The notes under the pieces are model-generated. The model saw nothing but the letters and a program-made list of their open reading frames with translations. It had not been told where the DNA came from and made no database searches. The translations under genes and the position numbers were made by a program. Source: UBA6663 sp044226485 (GTDB lineage: Bacteria; Chloroflexota; Anaerolineae; Anaerolineales; UBA6663). Taken from it: a stretch of DNA of 64,000 bases. This document shows, piece by piece, positions 7,461-16,473 of this stretch (the first letter of the stretch is position 1; the number at the start of each line of letters is the position of its first letter). Location of the stretch: the NCBI GenBank assembly GCA_044226485.1, contig JBGAGY010000021.1, positions 3,358-67,357 of the forward strand, written 5' to 3'.

Positions 7461-9380
7461 TCACGGTGTCGAGCCGGTGGGCGGCGGCGGCGGCATGTTC
7501 GGCGTGCCAGGGCCGTACTGGTAGATGGCGCGCCAGGGCTGGTAGTGCGTGACGATCGGGGACTCGTTGGCGTAGAGCTGAACGCCGTCGCGCATCACAG
7601 TGCGCGTCACCATGACGTCGGCGCCATCGGCCTGGTAGTCGACCTGCTTGACCTCTCCAGCCGCCAGCTCGGGGTTCTCCTCGTACGATGGCTCTGGCGC
7701 TGCCACGATATTGGAGACCGTCGCGGCGTTGACCGTCGTCGTGCGCCCGTCGGAGGTGGAGTAGAACTTCCACTCGAGCCGTTGAGCCGAGGGATAGAAA
7801 TACGTCTCCATCAGCAGCCAGTAAGGCGTGTCGTTGACGAACTTAAAATCGACCAGCGGCGTGTAGACCGCGGCGTCGAGGCCCGGGCCGCTCCACGTAT
7901 TCGTCGTCTGCTCGTAGTAGCCGACGCGATAGGCATGGGCATTGCGCTCGACGATCGGGAAGCCGCCGAAATACACGGCACGGAAGAGCGTGGTGCTCAC
8001 CTGGCAGACGCCGCCGCCGATGCCGCGGATGGTGCGGCCGCCGTAGATGATCAGAGCTTCGGCGAAGCCGCTGTCGAGGCTGATGTCGCCGATGTTGTCG
8101 GAGAACGAGAACGTCGCGCCCGGCGCCACCAACAGGCCGTGGAAGCGGGCGGCGGCGGCCTTGATGTTCTGCATGCGCTCAGCCGTCGAGCCCTTGAACG
8201 ACGTGTACTGATCGCTGACCAACTCCGTGATCCCCAGGTCCGCGCCCTTGGCCGTGTCGGGCACCTGGGGCGGTGTGACCACGAAGGCCAGCGGCACGTT
8301 GTGCGTGCCCTTCATGAGCGATTGGTTGATGGCTTCGATCGTGGCGTCGACGTCAAGAGCACGCGCATCTTGCGACGGGGCGATCGGATCGAGCTGGCGC
8401 GTGTCGTCGTTGAAGACGAAGCGCGCGTTCTGGCCCTGGCGGGCGAGCGGCTCGACCATGGGAGTCAGTAGTTGGCGAAGCGCGTCGGGATCAAGACCCA
8501 CTTCGAAGCGCGCCGTGTTGCCGTCCTCGATGCGATTGATGCGCAGCATCGTGGCCAGCTGTTCGGGCGCCACAGTGACCGGGTCGACGGGGTCGCCCTC
8601 GAGCGGCGTTGCGATCGTCAGAGTGAGCGGCTGGCTGAGGATCTGACGGGCCGCGTCGGCCTGCACCGTGGCGTCGAGGATGCGCGGGGCCGTCTCGCGG
8701 TAGGCCAGCGTAATCTCGGCCGGCTTCAGCGCGAGCAGCGCGCTCCTCACTTCGCTCAGCGCGCGCTCGGCGTCGAGCTGGCGGCCGATCTGACCAGGCT
8801 GCACCGTCACCGTGTTGCCTGAGGCCGTCAAACTGGCTTCGCGCGCGGGCACATAGCTCGCGGCCGCCAGGTCGTTGATGCGCGCGAAGGCCTTGCTCTC
8901 ATCGAAGCGCCAGACCGGCGCCACGTCGACGCCATCGTGCCAGGCCGCATATTGCTGCCAGACGTCGGCCAGGGCATTGCCGCTGCGCCCCACGTCGTAG
9001 GCGTCGCTGATGGTCGACGCAAGGTCGAAGCTCAAGCCGAGATCGGCCGGAGAGACTGTGGTGCGCGTCTGACCGTCGACCAGGACAATATCGCCGGGGC
9101 CGGCGGGGCTGACCTGGGTGACCAGCAGTCGGGTGGCTTCCTCGGGCGTCATCCCCGAGAGGTCGACGCCGCCGACGCGCACGCCTGACAGGATCTCGCC
9201 GCGATGCGAAAGCGTATATAGCGAGCCGGCCGCCACAATCAGCGATCCGAAGACGACCGTACAGGCTGCCACGCACAACACGACGCGTCCGAGCCAGACG
9301 AAAATGCCGGGACCGCCCAGAGCGGGCGCCTGTTGCGGCTGAAGAGGTTGTGGAGCGCGGTGCGCGCGGGTGGCATCCAT
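7461..9380 (-). CDS. VanW-family cell-wall protein (YoaR-like)
   Basis: This 639-residue protein is membrane-anchored by one helix near residues 28-58. Two putative peptidoglycan-binding-4 type repeats follow (SGVRVGGVDLSGMTPEEAT begins the first). The VanW domain lies around residues 430-520 (FSFSDNIGDISLDSGF, GIGGGVCQVSTTLFRAV, ERNAHAYRVGYYE), and the C-terminal part is G5-like and ends in a proline tail. VanW/YoaR proteins are envelope proteins, and the exact activity of VanW is not established. TATAAT ends 8 nt before the ATG, so the mRNA is probably leaderless. It is a single-gene unit. Confidence 0.88.
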   Translation of the reverse strand: MDATRAHRAPQPLQPQQAPALGGPGIFVWLGRVVLCVAACTVVFGSLIVAAGSLYTLSHRGEILSGVRVGGVDLSGMTPEEATRLLVTQVSPAGPGDIVLVDGQTRTTVSPADLGLSFDLASTISDAYDVGRSGNALADVWQQYAAWHDGVDVAPVWRFDESKAFARINDLAAASYVPAREASLTASGNTVTVQPGQIGRQLDAERALSEVRSALLALKPAEITLAYRETAPRILDATVQADAARQILSQPLTLTIATPLEGDPVDPVTVAPEQLATMLRINRIEDGNTARFEVGLDPDALRQLLTPMVEPLARQGQNARFVFNDDTRQLDPIAPSQDARALDVDATIEAINQSLMKGTHNVPLAFVVTPPQVPDTAKGADLGITELVSDQYTSFKGSTAERMQNIKAAAARFHGLLVAPGATFSFSDNIGDISLDSGFAEALIIYGGRTIRGIGGGVCQVSTTLFRAVYFGGFPIVERNAHAYRVGYYEQTTNTWSGPGLDAAVYTPLVDFKFVNDTPYWLLMETYFYPSAQRLEWKFYSTSDGRTTTVNAATVSNIVAAPEPSYEENPELAAGEVKQVDYQADGADVMVTRTVMRDGVQLYANESPIVTHYQPWRAIYQYGPGTPNMPPPPPTGSTP

Positions 9381-9388
9381 GGCAAAGG

Positions 9389-9394
9389 ATTATA
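9389..9394 (-). promoter_or_regulatory. -10 box 8 nt upstream of the VanW start
   Basis: A perfect TATAAT on the minus strand is followed by CCTTTGCC and the ATG. Transcription would start at or within a base or two of the start codon. No clear -35 hexamer is visible. Confidence 0.5.
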
Positions 9395-9518
9395 GCGTTC
9401 CGGTCGGTTCAGGTCGGCGCTTGCGGGGTTGTCATGCACCGAGCGTGCCACACCGGCACGTTCGGGTGGGACGTTCGTCAGGAGGCGCAGGTTCCCGGCC
9501 GGGCCGACGCGGTCGGGC

Positions 9519-9532
9519 CGACGCATGCGTCG
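9519..9532. repeat. Short palindrome CGACGCATGCGTCG
   Basis: A 14-bp perfect palindrome followed by CCCTTAC lies in the intergenic gap upstream of the VanW gene. A 20-bp version of the same sequence (GGGCGACGCATGCGTCGCCC followed by CTAC) lies inside the DUF2298 gene at 63949-63968, so this is a dispersed short repeat. Confidence 0.6.
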
Positions 9533-9630
9533 CCCTTACGACATGGGCTCTCGGTGATGAACACAAAGGCGGGCCACCGCGTGAACGATGACCCGCCTGT
9601 CGATTCGCACTGACGCCTGATGCCTTCGGT

Positions 9631-12111
9631 CTATTCCCACGCCGACGAAACTGCGCCCGACGAGTCCACGAGGAACGGCGCCCAGAGGAGCGTCACCAGC
9701 TGGGCGTTGATGTTGGCCTTCTTGGGCTTGATGGTGAGGGTCTCGAGCGGCGCGGCGCCGACGCTGAACTGCGCCTCGAGCGCCGCGGCGTCTTCCTTGA
9801 ACCGAGCGTCGAGGTCGTCGATCTGAGCCTTGACCGCCTCGACGGTCTCCTGAGCGCGCGAGACGTCGCCGCCTTCCTTCATGGCTCGACCGACGCCACG
9901 CGCCGCGGTGGTCGCGCGCCCGACGCCTGAACCCTTGCGCCCGACGAAGGCGCCCAACAGAGTCGCGCCGAACGAGATCGCGGTCTGCATCTTGGCCTGG
10001 TCGGCCTGCGACTTCTGTTCGGCCACGCGCTGCTCGGCGCGGCGCAGTCGTTCCTGCAGCGCCGCCTGCTTGGGCGCGTACTTGCGTTTGAGCGCTTCGA
10101 CAGCGTCGTCGCGCTTCTCGCGTCCACCGTGCCCGGTGCGCACGCGAAACTCGCCTTCGGTCTCCTCCGGGTTCGACACGAGCTTGGTGAGCGGATCGCG
10201 CCACAGAGTCAGCATCTGAGAGCCGTAGAGATACGTGACGAAGTCTTTGCCCCAGGCCGCGTAGTTCTTGGCCTTGGCCGCGGCCGGCGGCAACGGCGCA
10301 TACTCGGCGCCGTCGACCGGCGTGCGCTCGAGGTCGTTCGGCCCGATGTCGAGCGCATCACCCTGGGCCCATTCGACCGGCACGGCGTTGTCGGTTACGG
10401 GCGTGAGCACAGCCGCCGGTCGGCTCAGGTCGACGCGCGTCTTGGTGTCACTGAAGCCCACCGAGGCCGCGCCGTAGACATAGGGCCGATAGACCAGCCG
10501 CTTCCCGGCGACCGCGCCACGCACCGGCATGAAGAACTGCGAGATCGCGGGGTCGAGCGATGGCCGCGCGTTCGCGGCGGGAACGCTTGCCGCGGGCATA
10601 CTCGGCGTCGGGGCAGGTGCGGCCGCGGCCACGGGCGCCACCGCCGCGGGCGCCATCGACGCGGCAACCGGTGTCGGCGCGGGCTGGGCAGCGGGAGCGC
10701 GCACGGGGTCCATCAACGTCTTGATCTGCGAGCGGGTCAGCGGGCCGCGCAGGTAGCTCAACGCCCAGCGCGTCGTGAAGACGACCGGGCCGTTGTCGTG
10801 AACGTTGTTCATCAGAAACACGCGATTGCCAAGCCCCGATAGCAGCGTGTCCATCGCGGCTCGGTCGAAGCCGCTACCCACTCCGGCCGCCGCTCCCTCG
10901 AGCCCGTCGAGCACGCGCTGCTTGTCTCGGTCCGTCTGCAGCCGGCCGATGAACCAGGTGCCGGTGTTGCCGAGCCCCTTGTAATCGAGGTCCACGGGGT
11001 TCTGGGTCGCCAGGATGACGCCGAGGCCAAAAGCCCGCGCCTGCTTGAGCAGAGTCAGGAGCGGCGCTTTGCTCGGCGGGTTGGCCGTCGGCGGGAAGTA
11101 GCCGAAGATCTCGTCCATGTACATCAGGGCGCGCAGACTCGTCGTGCCCGACTGGGCCCGCGCCCAACCGAGCACCTGGTTGAGGAGCAGCGCGACGAAG
11201 AACATGCGCTGGGCGTCGCTCAAATGCGCGATGGAGAAGATCGCGTGCCGCGGCTTGCCGGCCGGCGTATAGAGCAGGCGCTGGATGTCGAGCGGCTCGC
11301 CCTCGAGCCAGGCCGCGAAGCCCGGCGAGGCGAGCAGATTGTTGAGCGCCATCACAAGGCTGAAGCGCTCCTTCGACGGGTAGAACGACTCGAGGTCGAG
11401 CACACCCACCTTGGAGAAGGGCGGGTTCTGGATCTGACCGATCAGGCTCGCGACGTCGAGGTCCTGGCCGTTGCGCCAGGCGCTGTCGAGGATCGTGCTG
11501 ACCAGAATGTGTTCGCGGCTTTGCAGCGGATCGGCGTCGACGCCGGCCAGGCTGAGCAACGACGAGGCCGCCGTCGACACGCGATCGCGCATCGCCTCGG
11601 CGTCGTCGATCACTGCCGCGTCGGGGGCCGCAAAGGACTTGAGGATCGAGACCGGGATGCCGCTGTTGCTGCCGGGCGTGTAGACCCGGAACTCTGCCGC
11701 ATCGCGCAGCCGCTGGATGCGCGCGCCGTCCTGGCCCCAATCGCCGAGGCCCTTACGCCACAGATCGGCCTGCTGCTGGGCGTAGGCCTCGGGCGTGAAG
11801 CCCTTCTGCGCCGCATCGTCCTCGTTGATCCACGGCCTGAAATCCTCGGCGCGCAGCTCGGGGAAGGTCAGCAGCAGGTTCGGCAGATCGCCCTTGGGGT
11901 CGATGATGATCGCGGGCACGCCGTCGATCGCGGCCTCCTCGAGCAGCGACAGACACAGGCCGGTCTTTCCCGACCCCGTCATGCCCACGCACACCGCGTG
12001 CGTAACAAGATCCTTCGAGTCATACAGCAGCACCGCGTCCCTGGCCTGCCGCGCTTCGAGGTCGTACTCCTTGCCCAAATAGAACACGCCGAGCTTCTCG
12101 AAATCCGTCAT
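9631..12111 (-). CDS. HerA/FtsK-like P-loop ATPase (paralogue 1)
   Basis: This 826-residue ATPase has Walker A GMTGSGKT at residues 43-50, followed by IIIDPKGDLPNLLL and, near residue 330, a Walker B-like ALMYMDEIFGYFP with the sensor-like ATQNPVDLDYKGL. These are features of the HerA/DUF87 helicase-translocase superfamily. The C-terminal third has an Ala/Pro linker (about residues 460-520) and a charged coiled coil (about 680-790). GGGGGAG precedes the ATG at a good distance. A clear paralogue lies at 19979-22339. It probably forms hexamers that move DNA or remodel protein, but no substrate can be inferred. Confidence 0.85.
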   Translation of the reverse strand: MTDFEKLGVFYLGKEYDLEARQARDAVLLYDSKDLVTHAVCVGMTGSGKTGLCLSLLEEAAIDGVPAIIIDPKGDLPNLLLTFPELRAEDFRPWINEDDAAQKGFTPEAYAQQQADLWRKGLGDWGQDGARIQRLRDAAEFRVYTPGSNSGIPVSILKSFAAPDAAVIDDAEAMRDRVSTAASSLLSLAGVDADPLQSREHILVSTILDSAWRNGQDLDVASLIGQIQNPPFSKVGVLDLESFYPSKERFSLVMALNNLLASPGFAAWLEGEPLDIQRLLYTPAGKPRHAIFSIAHLSDAQRMFFVALLLNQVLGWARAQSGTTSLRALMYMDEIFGYFPPTANPPSKAPLLTLLKQARAFGLGVILATQNPVDLDYKGLGNTGTWFIGRLQTDRDKQRVLDGLEGAAAGVGSGFDRAAMDTLLSGLGNRVFLMNNVHDNGPVVFTTRWALSYLRGPLTRSQIKTLMDPVRAPAAQPAPTPVAASMAPAAVAPVAAAAPAPTPSMPAASVPAANARPSLDPAISQFFMPVRGAVAGKRLVYRPYVYGAASVGFSDTKTRVDLSRPAAVLTPVTDNAVPVEWAQGDALDIGPNDLERTPVDGAEYAPLPPAAAKAKNYAAWGKDFVTYLYGSQMLTLWRDPLTKLVSNPEETEGEFRVRTGHGGREKRDDAVEALKRKYAPKQAALQERLRRAEQRVAEQKSQADQAKMQTAISFGATLLGAFVGRKGSGVGRATTAARGVGRAMKEGGDVSRAQETVEAVKAQIDDLDARFKEDAAALEAQFSVGAAPLETLTIKPKKANINAQLVTLLWAPFLVDSSGAVSSAWE

Positions 12112-12143
12112 CGTCGCTCCCCCATCGTGTGCGCGTGTCGCGC

Positions 12144-13142
12144 TTACTTCTTCTTGCCGATCAGGCTGTCGAGGATGCCCTGGGCCATCAGGCCGCCCGA
12201 CGCCGTCCGCGGGTTGTGGGCGTCCATCGGGTTGACGCTGCGCATCGCGGCCATCACGGCCTGCAGCGCAGCGCCGGTCGTGTCAGCGCCCTGGGCCTGC
12301 GCGCCCATGAAGGCAGAGCCGGCCTGCAGCACGTCGGCCAGGTCAAGGCCGGGCTTGTCAGGCACGAGGCTGCCGATCAGCGCTGCGAACGGATCCTGAG
12401 GCGAAGCCGGCGTCGACGGATGCTGAGTGCTCGCCGCGCCACCGCCCAGCAACGCGGCAAACGGATCTTGCGCCCCGCCGCCCGCCAGCAGCGCGCCGAA
12501 GGGATCCTGCGCAGCGGTTTGCGGAGCGGATGCGGGCGCTTGCTGCGCCGAACTCGCGCCAGGCCCGGCATTCTGCACGGCCAGGTTGAGGAGCGCCGAG
12601 AGGATGTCTCCTCCCGCTGCCGGCGCACTGGCCGGGCCGCTGGGTGTGGCGGCATGCCCCTGCGACGACGCCTGCACCTGGCCCTGACCGCCGAGCGCAT
12701 TGAGCAGATCGCCGATCTCGTTCTGATTGCCGGATGAGGTTGGGGTCGACGTGTGCGCCGCCGCTGAGCTTTGCGCGGCAGCACCTTGCGCCGGCACCTG
12801 ACCCATCAGGCTCTGCAGCAGCGCGGGGACGTCGTTGTGGCCGAGGCGTTCCTGGCCTTCGAAACGTTGCGCGGCCTCGCGCAGGCCGTTGACGTAGTGC
12901 GGGGCGGTGCCGCCCTGGCCGCGGGCTGCCAGCTCATCGGCAGCCTGACGCAGTTGTTCGGACGGCGGGCGTCCCTTGGCGCCCTTGACGGCCTGGCTGA
13001 TCACCCTCAGGTTCCCGGCGGCGTTGTCGCCGTGGTTGCCGTTGTAGCCGTCCATCGCGTTCAGGGACTGCTGGTTGGCCTTTACGGCTCTGTACGCCGC
13101 GTTGAAGGCTTTGTCGAGCTGGAGCGACTTGGATCGGGGCAT
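12144..13142 (-). CDS. Uncharacterised protein with Ala/Gln/Pro-rich tail
   Basis: I do not recognise this 332-residue protein. Its first ~115 residues look folded and helical and include SLNAMDGYNGNHGDNAAGNL. The GNHGDN part recalls the GDHG signature of DAK2-like kinases, but only at motif level. The remainder is low-complexity Ala/Gln/Pro/Gly with repeated DPFAALLGG-type phrases (QDPFGALLAGG, QDPFAALLGG, QDPFAALIG). I use the second ATG (13142) because AGGAGG lies 6 nt before it. It is 32 bp upstream of the HerA-type ATPase on the same strand, so the two are likely co-transcribed and may interact. Confidence 0.7.
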   Translation of the reverse strand: MPRSKSLQLDKAFNAAYRAVKANQQSLNAMDGYNGNHGDNAAGNLRVISQAVKGAKGRPPSEQLRQAADELAARGQGGTAPHYVNGLREAAQRFEGQERLGHNDVPALLQSLMGQVPAQGAAAQSSAAAHTSTPTSSGNQNEIGDLLNALGGQGQVQASSQGHAATPSGPASAPAAGGDILSALLNLAVQNAGPGASSAQQAPASAPQTAAQDPFGALLAGGGAQDPFAALLGGGAASTQHPSTPASPQDPFAALIGSLVPDKPGLDLADVLQAGSAFMGAQAQGADTTGAALQAVMAAMRSVNPMDAHNPRTASGGLMAQGILDSLIGKKK

Positions 13143-13244
13143 TTCGGCCTCCTGTGTGATGCCGCCCATTGTAATGGATCGGCTCAGCGGACAGGGATTC
13201 TGTCACGAACAGGTGGGTATGTCTCCTGGCGGCGGAAAGGTTTG

Positions 13245-13311
13245 GCCGCGGATTACGCGGATTACGCGGATTGTGGATTTGGTATTCAACAAAATCTTCG
13301 TAATCCGCGGC
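13245..13311. repeat. Inverted repeat with tandem GCGGATTAC units
   Basis: Arms GCCGCGGATTAC (13245-13256) and GTAATCCGCGGC (13300-13311) flank about two and a half tandem copies of GCGGATTAC starting at 13248. It lies in the gap between the two minus-strand genes. Confidence 0.6.
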
Positions 13312-13312
13312 T

Positions 13313-13343
13313 CAAAAAAAACGCCGGGCCATAGGCCCGGCGT
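13313..13343 (-). terminator. Intrinsic terminator of the FprA-like gene
   Basis: On the minus strand, the 10-bp stem ACGCCGGGCC/GGCCCGGCGT with a 3-nt loop is followed by a run of T, 23 bp beyond the stop of the flavoprotein gene. It is a textbook rho-independent terminator. Confidence 0.85.
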
Positions 13344-13365
13344 GTAGAGCATGTTCTGCGACGGC

Positions 13366-14703
13366 TCAAGCGGGTTGGCCGTCGTGGCGGGCGATGGCGT
13401 CGAGCATCTCTTCGTTCGTCGAATACTTGAAGAACGACAGGCCGCGCTCGCGAGCCACTTCGGCCTCGACAGCTTCGAGGCTGGCCCAGGCTTCCTTCGA
13501 CACGATCGGCTTGTTGAGCTTGCGGAGCCGCGCGTCGAGCGCCACCGAGACAGTCTCGGCCGAGGGCGCCACAGTCTTCAGATAGCCGACGACGGCCTTC
13601 GCGCCGTCGGTGCCGTCCTTGCGGGCGACACCCACCAGCCCCGTGCTCGCCTCGCGCGACCACCCGGCGACGAACACGCCCTTGACCGGCGCGTTGGCCT
13701 CGGGATCGAAGGCCTCGTACGAGTTGCCATCGATCGGGAAGCTGGGGTTCGCGTTCTTGACGAAGGCATTCCACTTGATCGGCAGGCCGAACTCGGGGTC
13801 GACCTTGTCGCCGATCGCGAAGACCACCATATCGGTTGGGATGATGCGCTTCGTGCCCAGGCCGCGCGCCTTGATCTCATCGCCGGACTTGACCAGCGTG
13901 GTCTCTTCGACCTCCAGCCCCGTCACGACGCCGTTCTCACCGACGATCGCCGTCGGCGACGCCAGGAACTGCAGCAAGAACCGCGTGGGTGTGACAGGAT
14001 CCAGCGCGCCCGGCACGCCGGCCGTGATCTCCTCGCGCGCAGCATCGACCGATTGGCCGACGGCCTCCATGACCGGCCGGCAGCGCTCGAGCTCGGCCTC
14101 GAGGGCGTTGAGATCGAGATTGGCGCCGACGATCTTCATCTCGCCCTTGTCGAACTTGACTTCGGCCGGGCCGCGTCGCGCAACCGCCGTGACAGTCTCG
14201 ACGCCCTTCTCGCGAATGAGCCAGTGGGCGATGTCCATCATCACGTTGCCGACACCGACGATGACGGCGTTGCGGCCGACGTGAATGTCTTGCTGGCTGT
14301 AAGGCGGCAGCAGATTGTAGTGGTAGACCAAATCCTTGGCGTGATACACACCAGTGAGCTCTTCACCGGGGAGGCCAAGCCACTTCGTGCCCTGGGCGCC
14401 GGCTGTGACCAGGATGGCATCGAAGCCGAGCTCACGCAGATCGTCGAGCGACAGATCGGCGTGGGTGCCGATCGTGACATTGCCGTAATAGCGGATGCCG
14501 CAATCTTGCAGAAGGCTGCGGAACTGCTTGCGCAGGCCTTCCTTCATCTTGAGCTTGTCGTGATAGATGCCGTACTCGGCCAGGCCGCCCGGCTTGATGT
14601 CACGATTGAACAGAGAGACGGAGACGCCGTTCTCGGAAAGGGTCTTGGCCGCGTACAAACCGGCCGGGCCCGCCCCAACGACGGCTACATGATGTTGAAG
14701 CAC
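13366..14703 (-). CDS. FprA-like ferredoxin/adrenodoxin-type NADP+ reductase
   Basis: This 445-residue flavoprotein has an N-terminal FAD-binding Rossmann motif (VAVVGAGPAGLYAAKTL), the family segment GGLAEYGIYHDKLKMKEGL, an NADP-binding motif (VIVGVGNVMMDIAHWL, then VARRGPAEVKF) and the C-terminal ATG/GD-type motif GVFVAGWSREASTGLVG. Length and order fit the mycobacterial FprA/adrenodoxin reductase group, which passes electrons between NADPH and ferredoxin. I start at GTG 14703 because GAGGAGAGGAG lies 8-10 nt upstream, and the FAD motif follows directly. The longer ORF (to 14841) would add 46 residues without family support. A Rex/CRP-like palindrome lies upstream and a terminator downstream. 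The electron partner is unknown. Confidence 0.85.
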   Translation of the reverse strand: MLQHHVAVVGAGPAGLYAAKTLSENGVSVSLFNRDIKPGGLAEYGIYHDKLKMKEGLRKQFRSLLQDCGIRYYGNVTIGTHADLSLDDLRELGFDAILVTAGAQGTKWLGLPGEELTGVYHAKDLVYHYNLLPPYSQQDIHVGRNAVIVGVGNVMMDIAHWLIREKGVETVTAVARRGPAEVKFDKGEMKIVGANLDLNALEAELERCRPVMEAVGQSVDAAREEITAGVPGALDPVTPTRFLLQFLASPTAIVGENGVVTGLEVEETTLVKSGDEIKARGLGTKRIIPTDMVVFAIGDKVDPEFGLPIKWNAFVKNANPSFPIDGNSYEAFDPEANAPVKGVFVAGWSREASTGLVGVARKDGTDGAKAVVGYLKTVAPSAETVSVALDARLRKLNKPIVSKEAWASLEAVEAEVARERGLSFFKYSTNEEMLDAIARHDGQPA

Positions 14704-14801
14704 TGGGACTTCTCCTCTCCTCAAACCGGCACGAATGTCAGGCCTCTCAATGGCGACCTTTTCAGCAAGAATCGAGCCCCCAATAGCAGATGCCACATTC
14801 G

Positions 14802-14817
14802 TGTGATTAAATTCACA
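14802..14817. promoter_or_regulatory. Rex/CRP-like palindromic operator
   Basis: The perfect dyad TGTGATTAAATTCACA (TGTGA-N6-TCACA) sits about 100 bp upstream of the GTG start of the flavoprotein, just downstream of a TATAAT box on the minus strand (14827-14832). This arrangement suits repression or regulation by a CRP/FNR-family or Rex-type (NADH/NAD+-sensing) protein. Which family binds cannot be decided from sequence. Confidence 0.6.
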
Positions 14818-14826
14818 AGTTCTGGC

Positions 14827-14832
14827 ATTATA
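14827..14832 (-). promoter_or_regulatory. TATAAT -10 box upstream of the FprA-like gene
   Basis: A perfect TATAAT on the minus strand lies 123 bp before the GTG start and 9 bp upstream of the palindrome. No good -35 at 16-18 bp is visible. Confidence 0.45.
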
Positions 14833-14992
14833 ACGCGGCAAAGTTAGACTTCCCTATACAAGCCTCACCGAATCGGGGTGACACCTCACCTGGCAGGTCC
14901 GCCCCATTCCGGCCAATCAAATGCACGAAATCTAGCGAAATCCAAAGCGCCTGGGGCAACATCGGGCGCTCAAGGGGTGGCGTCGGAAGCGA

Positions 14993-15766
14993 TCAGCGAG
15001 CGGCGCGTCGAAATCGCCACCCGGCGGGCAGCTCCCAGAAAGGCTGAGCCGGATCCCACCGGAAAGTCAGGACTGCTAACGCTACAAAGAAGATGCCGAA
15101 GCCCAGCACGATGAGAAGTTCAGGCCCAGCCGCCGACCACTCTTCCGCCGCCAGATGATACGCAAGCCAAAGATAATGGTTGAAGGGGAGAAGATCGCGA
15201 ATGATCTGCAGCCAGGCAGGTGCGTTCGCCAGGCTATAAAACGTCTCGGTCAGGAAGAGCAGTGGGAACGTGACGAGATTGTTCCAGGCCGCGACAGCGC
15301 CTTCGTTGTCGCCGAGATTGCCCATGATCACACCGAGGGCGGTGAACGTGGCAGCACCGATGAGGGAACTGACGCCCAGCCCAATGAGCAGGGTCGGCGT
15401 GAGCGCGATCCCCAACCACCAGCCGCCCAGTCCTGCCACGAGCAGCGCGGCCAGAACCGTGAGCGCGCCGCGAGCTGCGCCTAACCAAAGAATAAAGCCG
15501 GCCACCGGATAAGGCGATGCTCGCAACAGCTTGTACACGCCGCGCGTGCGCTGGCTGAGGATATCGAAACCCGTGCCATGGACGGCGAAGAAGATCGTGC
15601 TGAACGCGACGGTGCCGGCCAACAGGCGCATCTTGTCGAGCGCATCCCCGAACGCCACATGCATGCCGATGATCAAGATGATCGGAAAGGCCACGGCCCA
15701 TCCGATCGAGATCGCGTCGCGAGTCGCGCCTTTGAGCAATGAACGAAAGATGACGGCGTGGGTCAT
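14993..15766 (-). CDS. ABC-2 type transporter permease
   Basis: This 257-residue membrane protein has six predicted helices and the layout of ABC-2 permeases (SIGWAVAFPIILIIGMHVAF at the N-terminus, FLTETFYSLANAPAWLQIIR before the last helices). With the neighbouring ATPase it would form a drug, lipid or polysaccharide exporter. Its start overlaps the ATPase stop by 4 bp (ATGA), so the two are translationally coupled. Control by the adjacent PadR regulator suggests a multidrug-type exporter, but the substrate is unknown. Confidence 0.88.
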   Translation of the reverse strand: MTHAVIFRSLLKGATRDAISIGWAVAFPIILIIGMHVAFGDALDKMRLLAGTVAFSTIFFAVHGTGFDILSQRTRGVYKLLRASPYPVAGFILWLGAARGALTVLAALLVAGLGGWWLGIALTPTLLIGLGVSSLIGAATFTALGVIMGNLGDNEGAVAAWNNLVTFPLLFLTETFYSLANAPAWLQIIRDLLPFNHYLWLAYHLAAEEWSAAGPELLIVLGFGIFFVALAVLTFRWDPAQPFWELPAGWRFRRAAR

Positions 15767-16473
15767 GCCTCGACCTCCCGGGTCAAAGACCAGTAAAGGG
15801 CATCCAGATCCGGCAGGCCAGCCTCGGCCAGCAGAGCCTCAGGCGTCCCCGCCGCGACGACCCGGCCAGCGACGAGGACGGCCACGCGATGAGCGAGGCG
15901 CGCGACCTCCGTCATGTCGTGCGACGTGAACAGCACCGAGATCCCCGAGCCGGCCAGTGAAGCAATCAACGCGCGGATTTCGGCTTGAGCGCGCGGATCC
16001 AGCGCCGCGGTGGGCTCATCGAGGAATACGAGGGCCGGTTCGTGGACCAGCGCGGCCGCGATCGAAAGTCGCTTGAGTTGTCCACCCGAAAGGCGGGCCG
16101 CTTCGAGGGAACCGACTGCCTGCAGGCCCGCGCGGGTCATCACGACCGCGAGATCGTCGTCGCTGAGCACGCAGCCATAGAACGCCGCGAAAAGCCGCAG
16201 GTTGTCGGCTGCAGACAGGCCGGGGAAGAGCGGCGCGCTCTGCAGTTGCACACCGGTCAGTCGGCGTGGATCTGAAAGGTGGTAATGGATCTCGCCACGG
16301 TCGGGATGACGCAGCCCGATGAGCATCTCGACGGTCGTCGATTTGCCGGCTCCATTTGGGCCGATCAGGGCCAGCACCTCGCCCGGTTCGATCCACACGT
16401 CGACGTCGTCGACGACCACGCGGCCGGAGTAGGCCTTACGCAGGCCGACCGCCTGCAGGACAGGCGCGGTCAT
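15763..16473 (-). CDS. ABC transporter ATP-binding protein
   Basis: This 236-residue ABC ATPase has Walker A GPNGAGKST near residue 39, the signature LSGGQLKRLSIA near 128, Walker B ALVFLDEPTAALDP and the switch histidine in VLFTSHDMTEV. It powers the ABC-2 permease encoded immediately downstream. Its start overlaps the PadR regulator stop by 4 bp, so the three genes are a coupled operon in the order regulator, ATPase, permease. Confidence 0.94.
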   Translation of the reverse strand: MTAPVLQAVGLRKAYSGRVVVDDVDVWIEPGEVLALIGPNGAGKSTTVEMLIGLRHPDRGEIHYHLSDPRRLTGVQLQSAPLFPGLSAADNLRLFAAFYGCVLSDDDLAVVMTRAGLQAVGSLEAARLSGGQLKRLSIAAALVHEPALVFLDEPTAALDPRAQAEIRALIASLAGSGISVLFTSHDMTEVARLAHRVAVLVAGRVVAAGTPEALLAEAGLPDLDALYWSLTREVEA

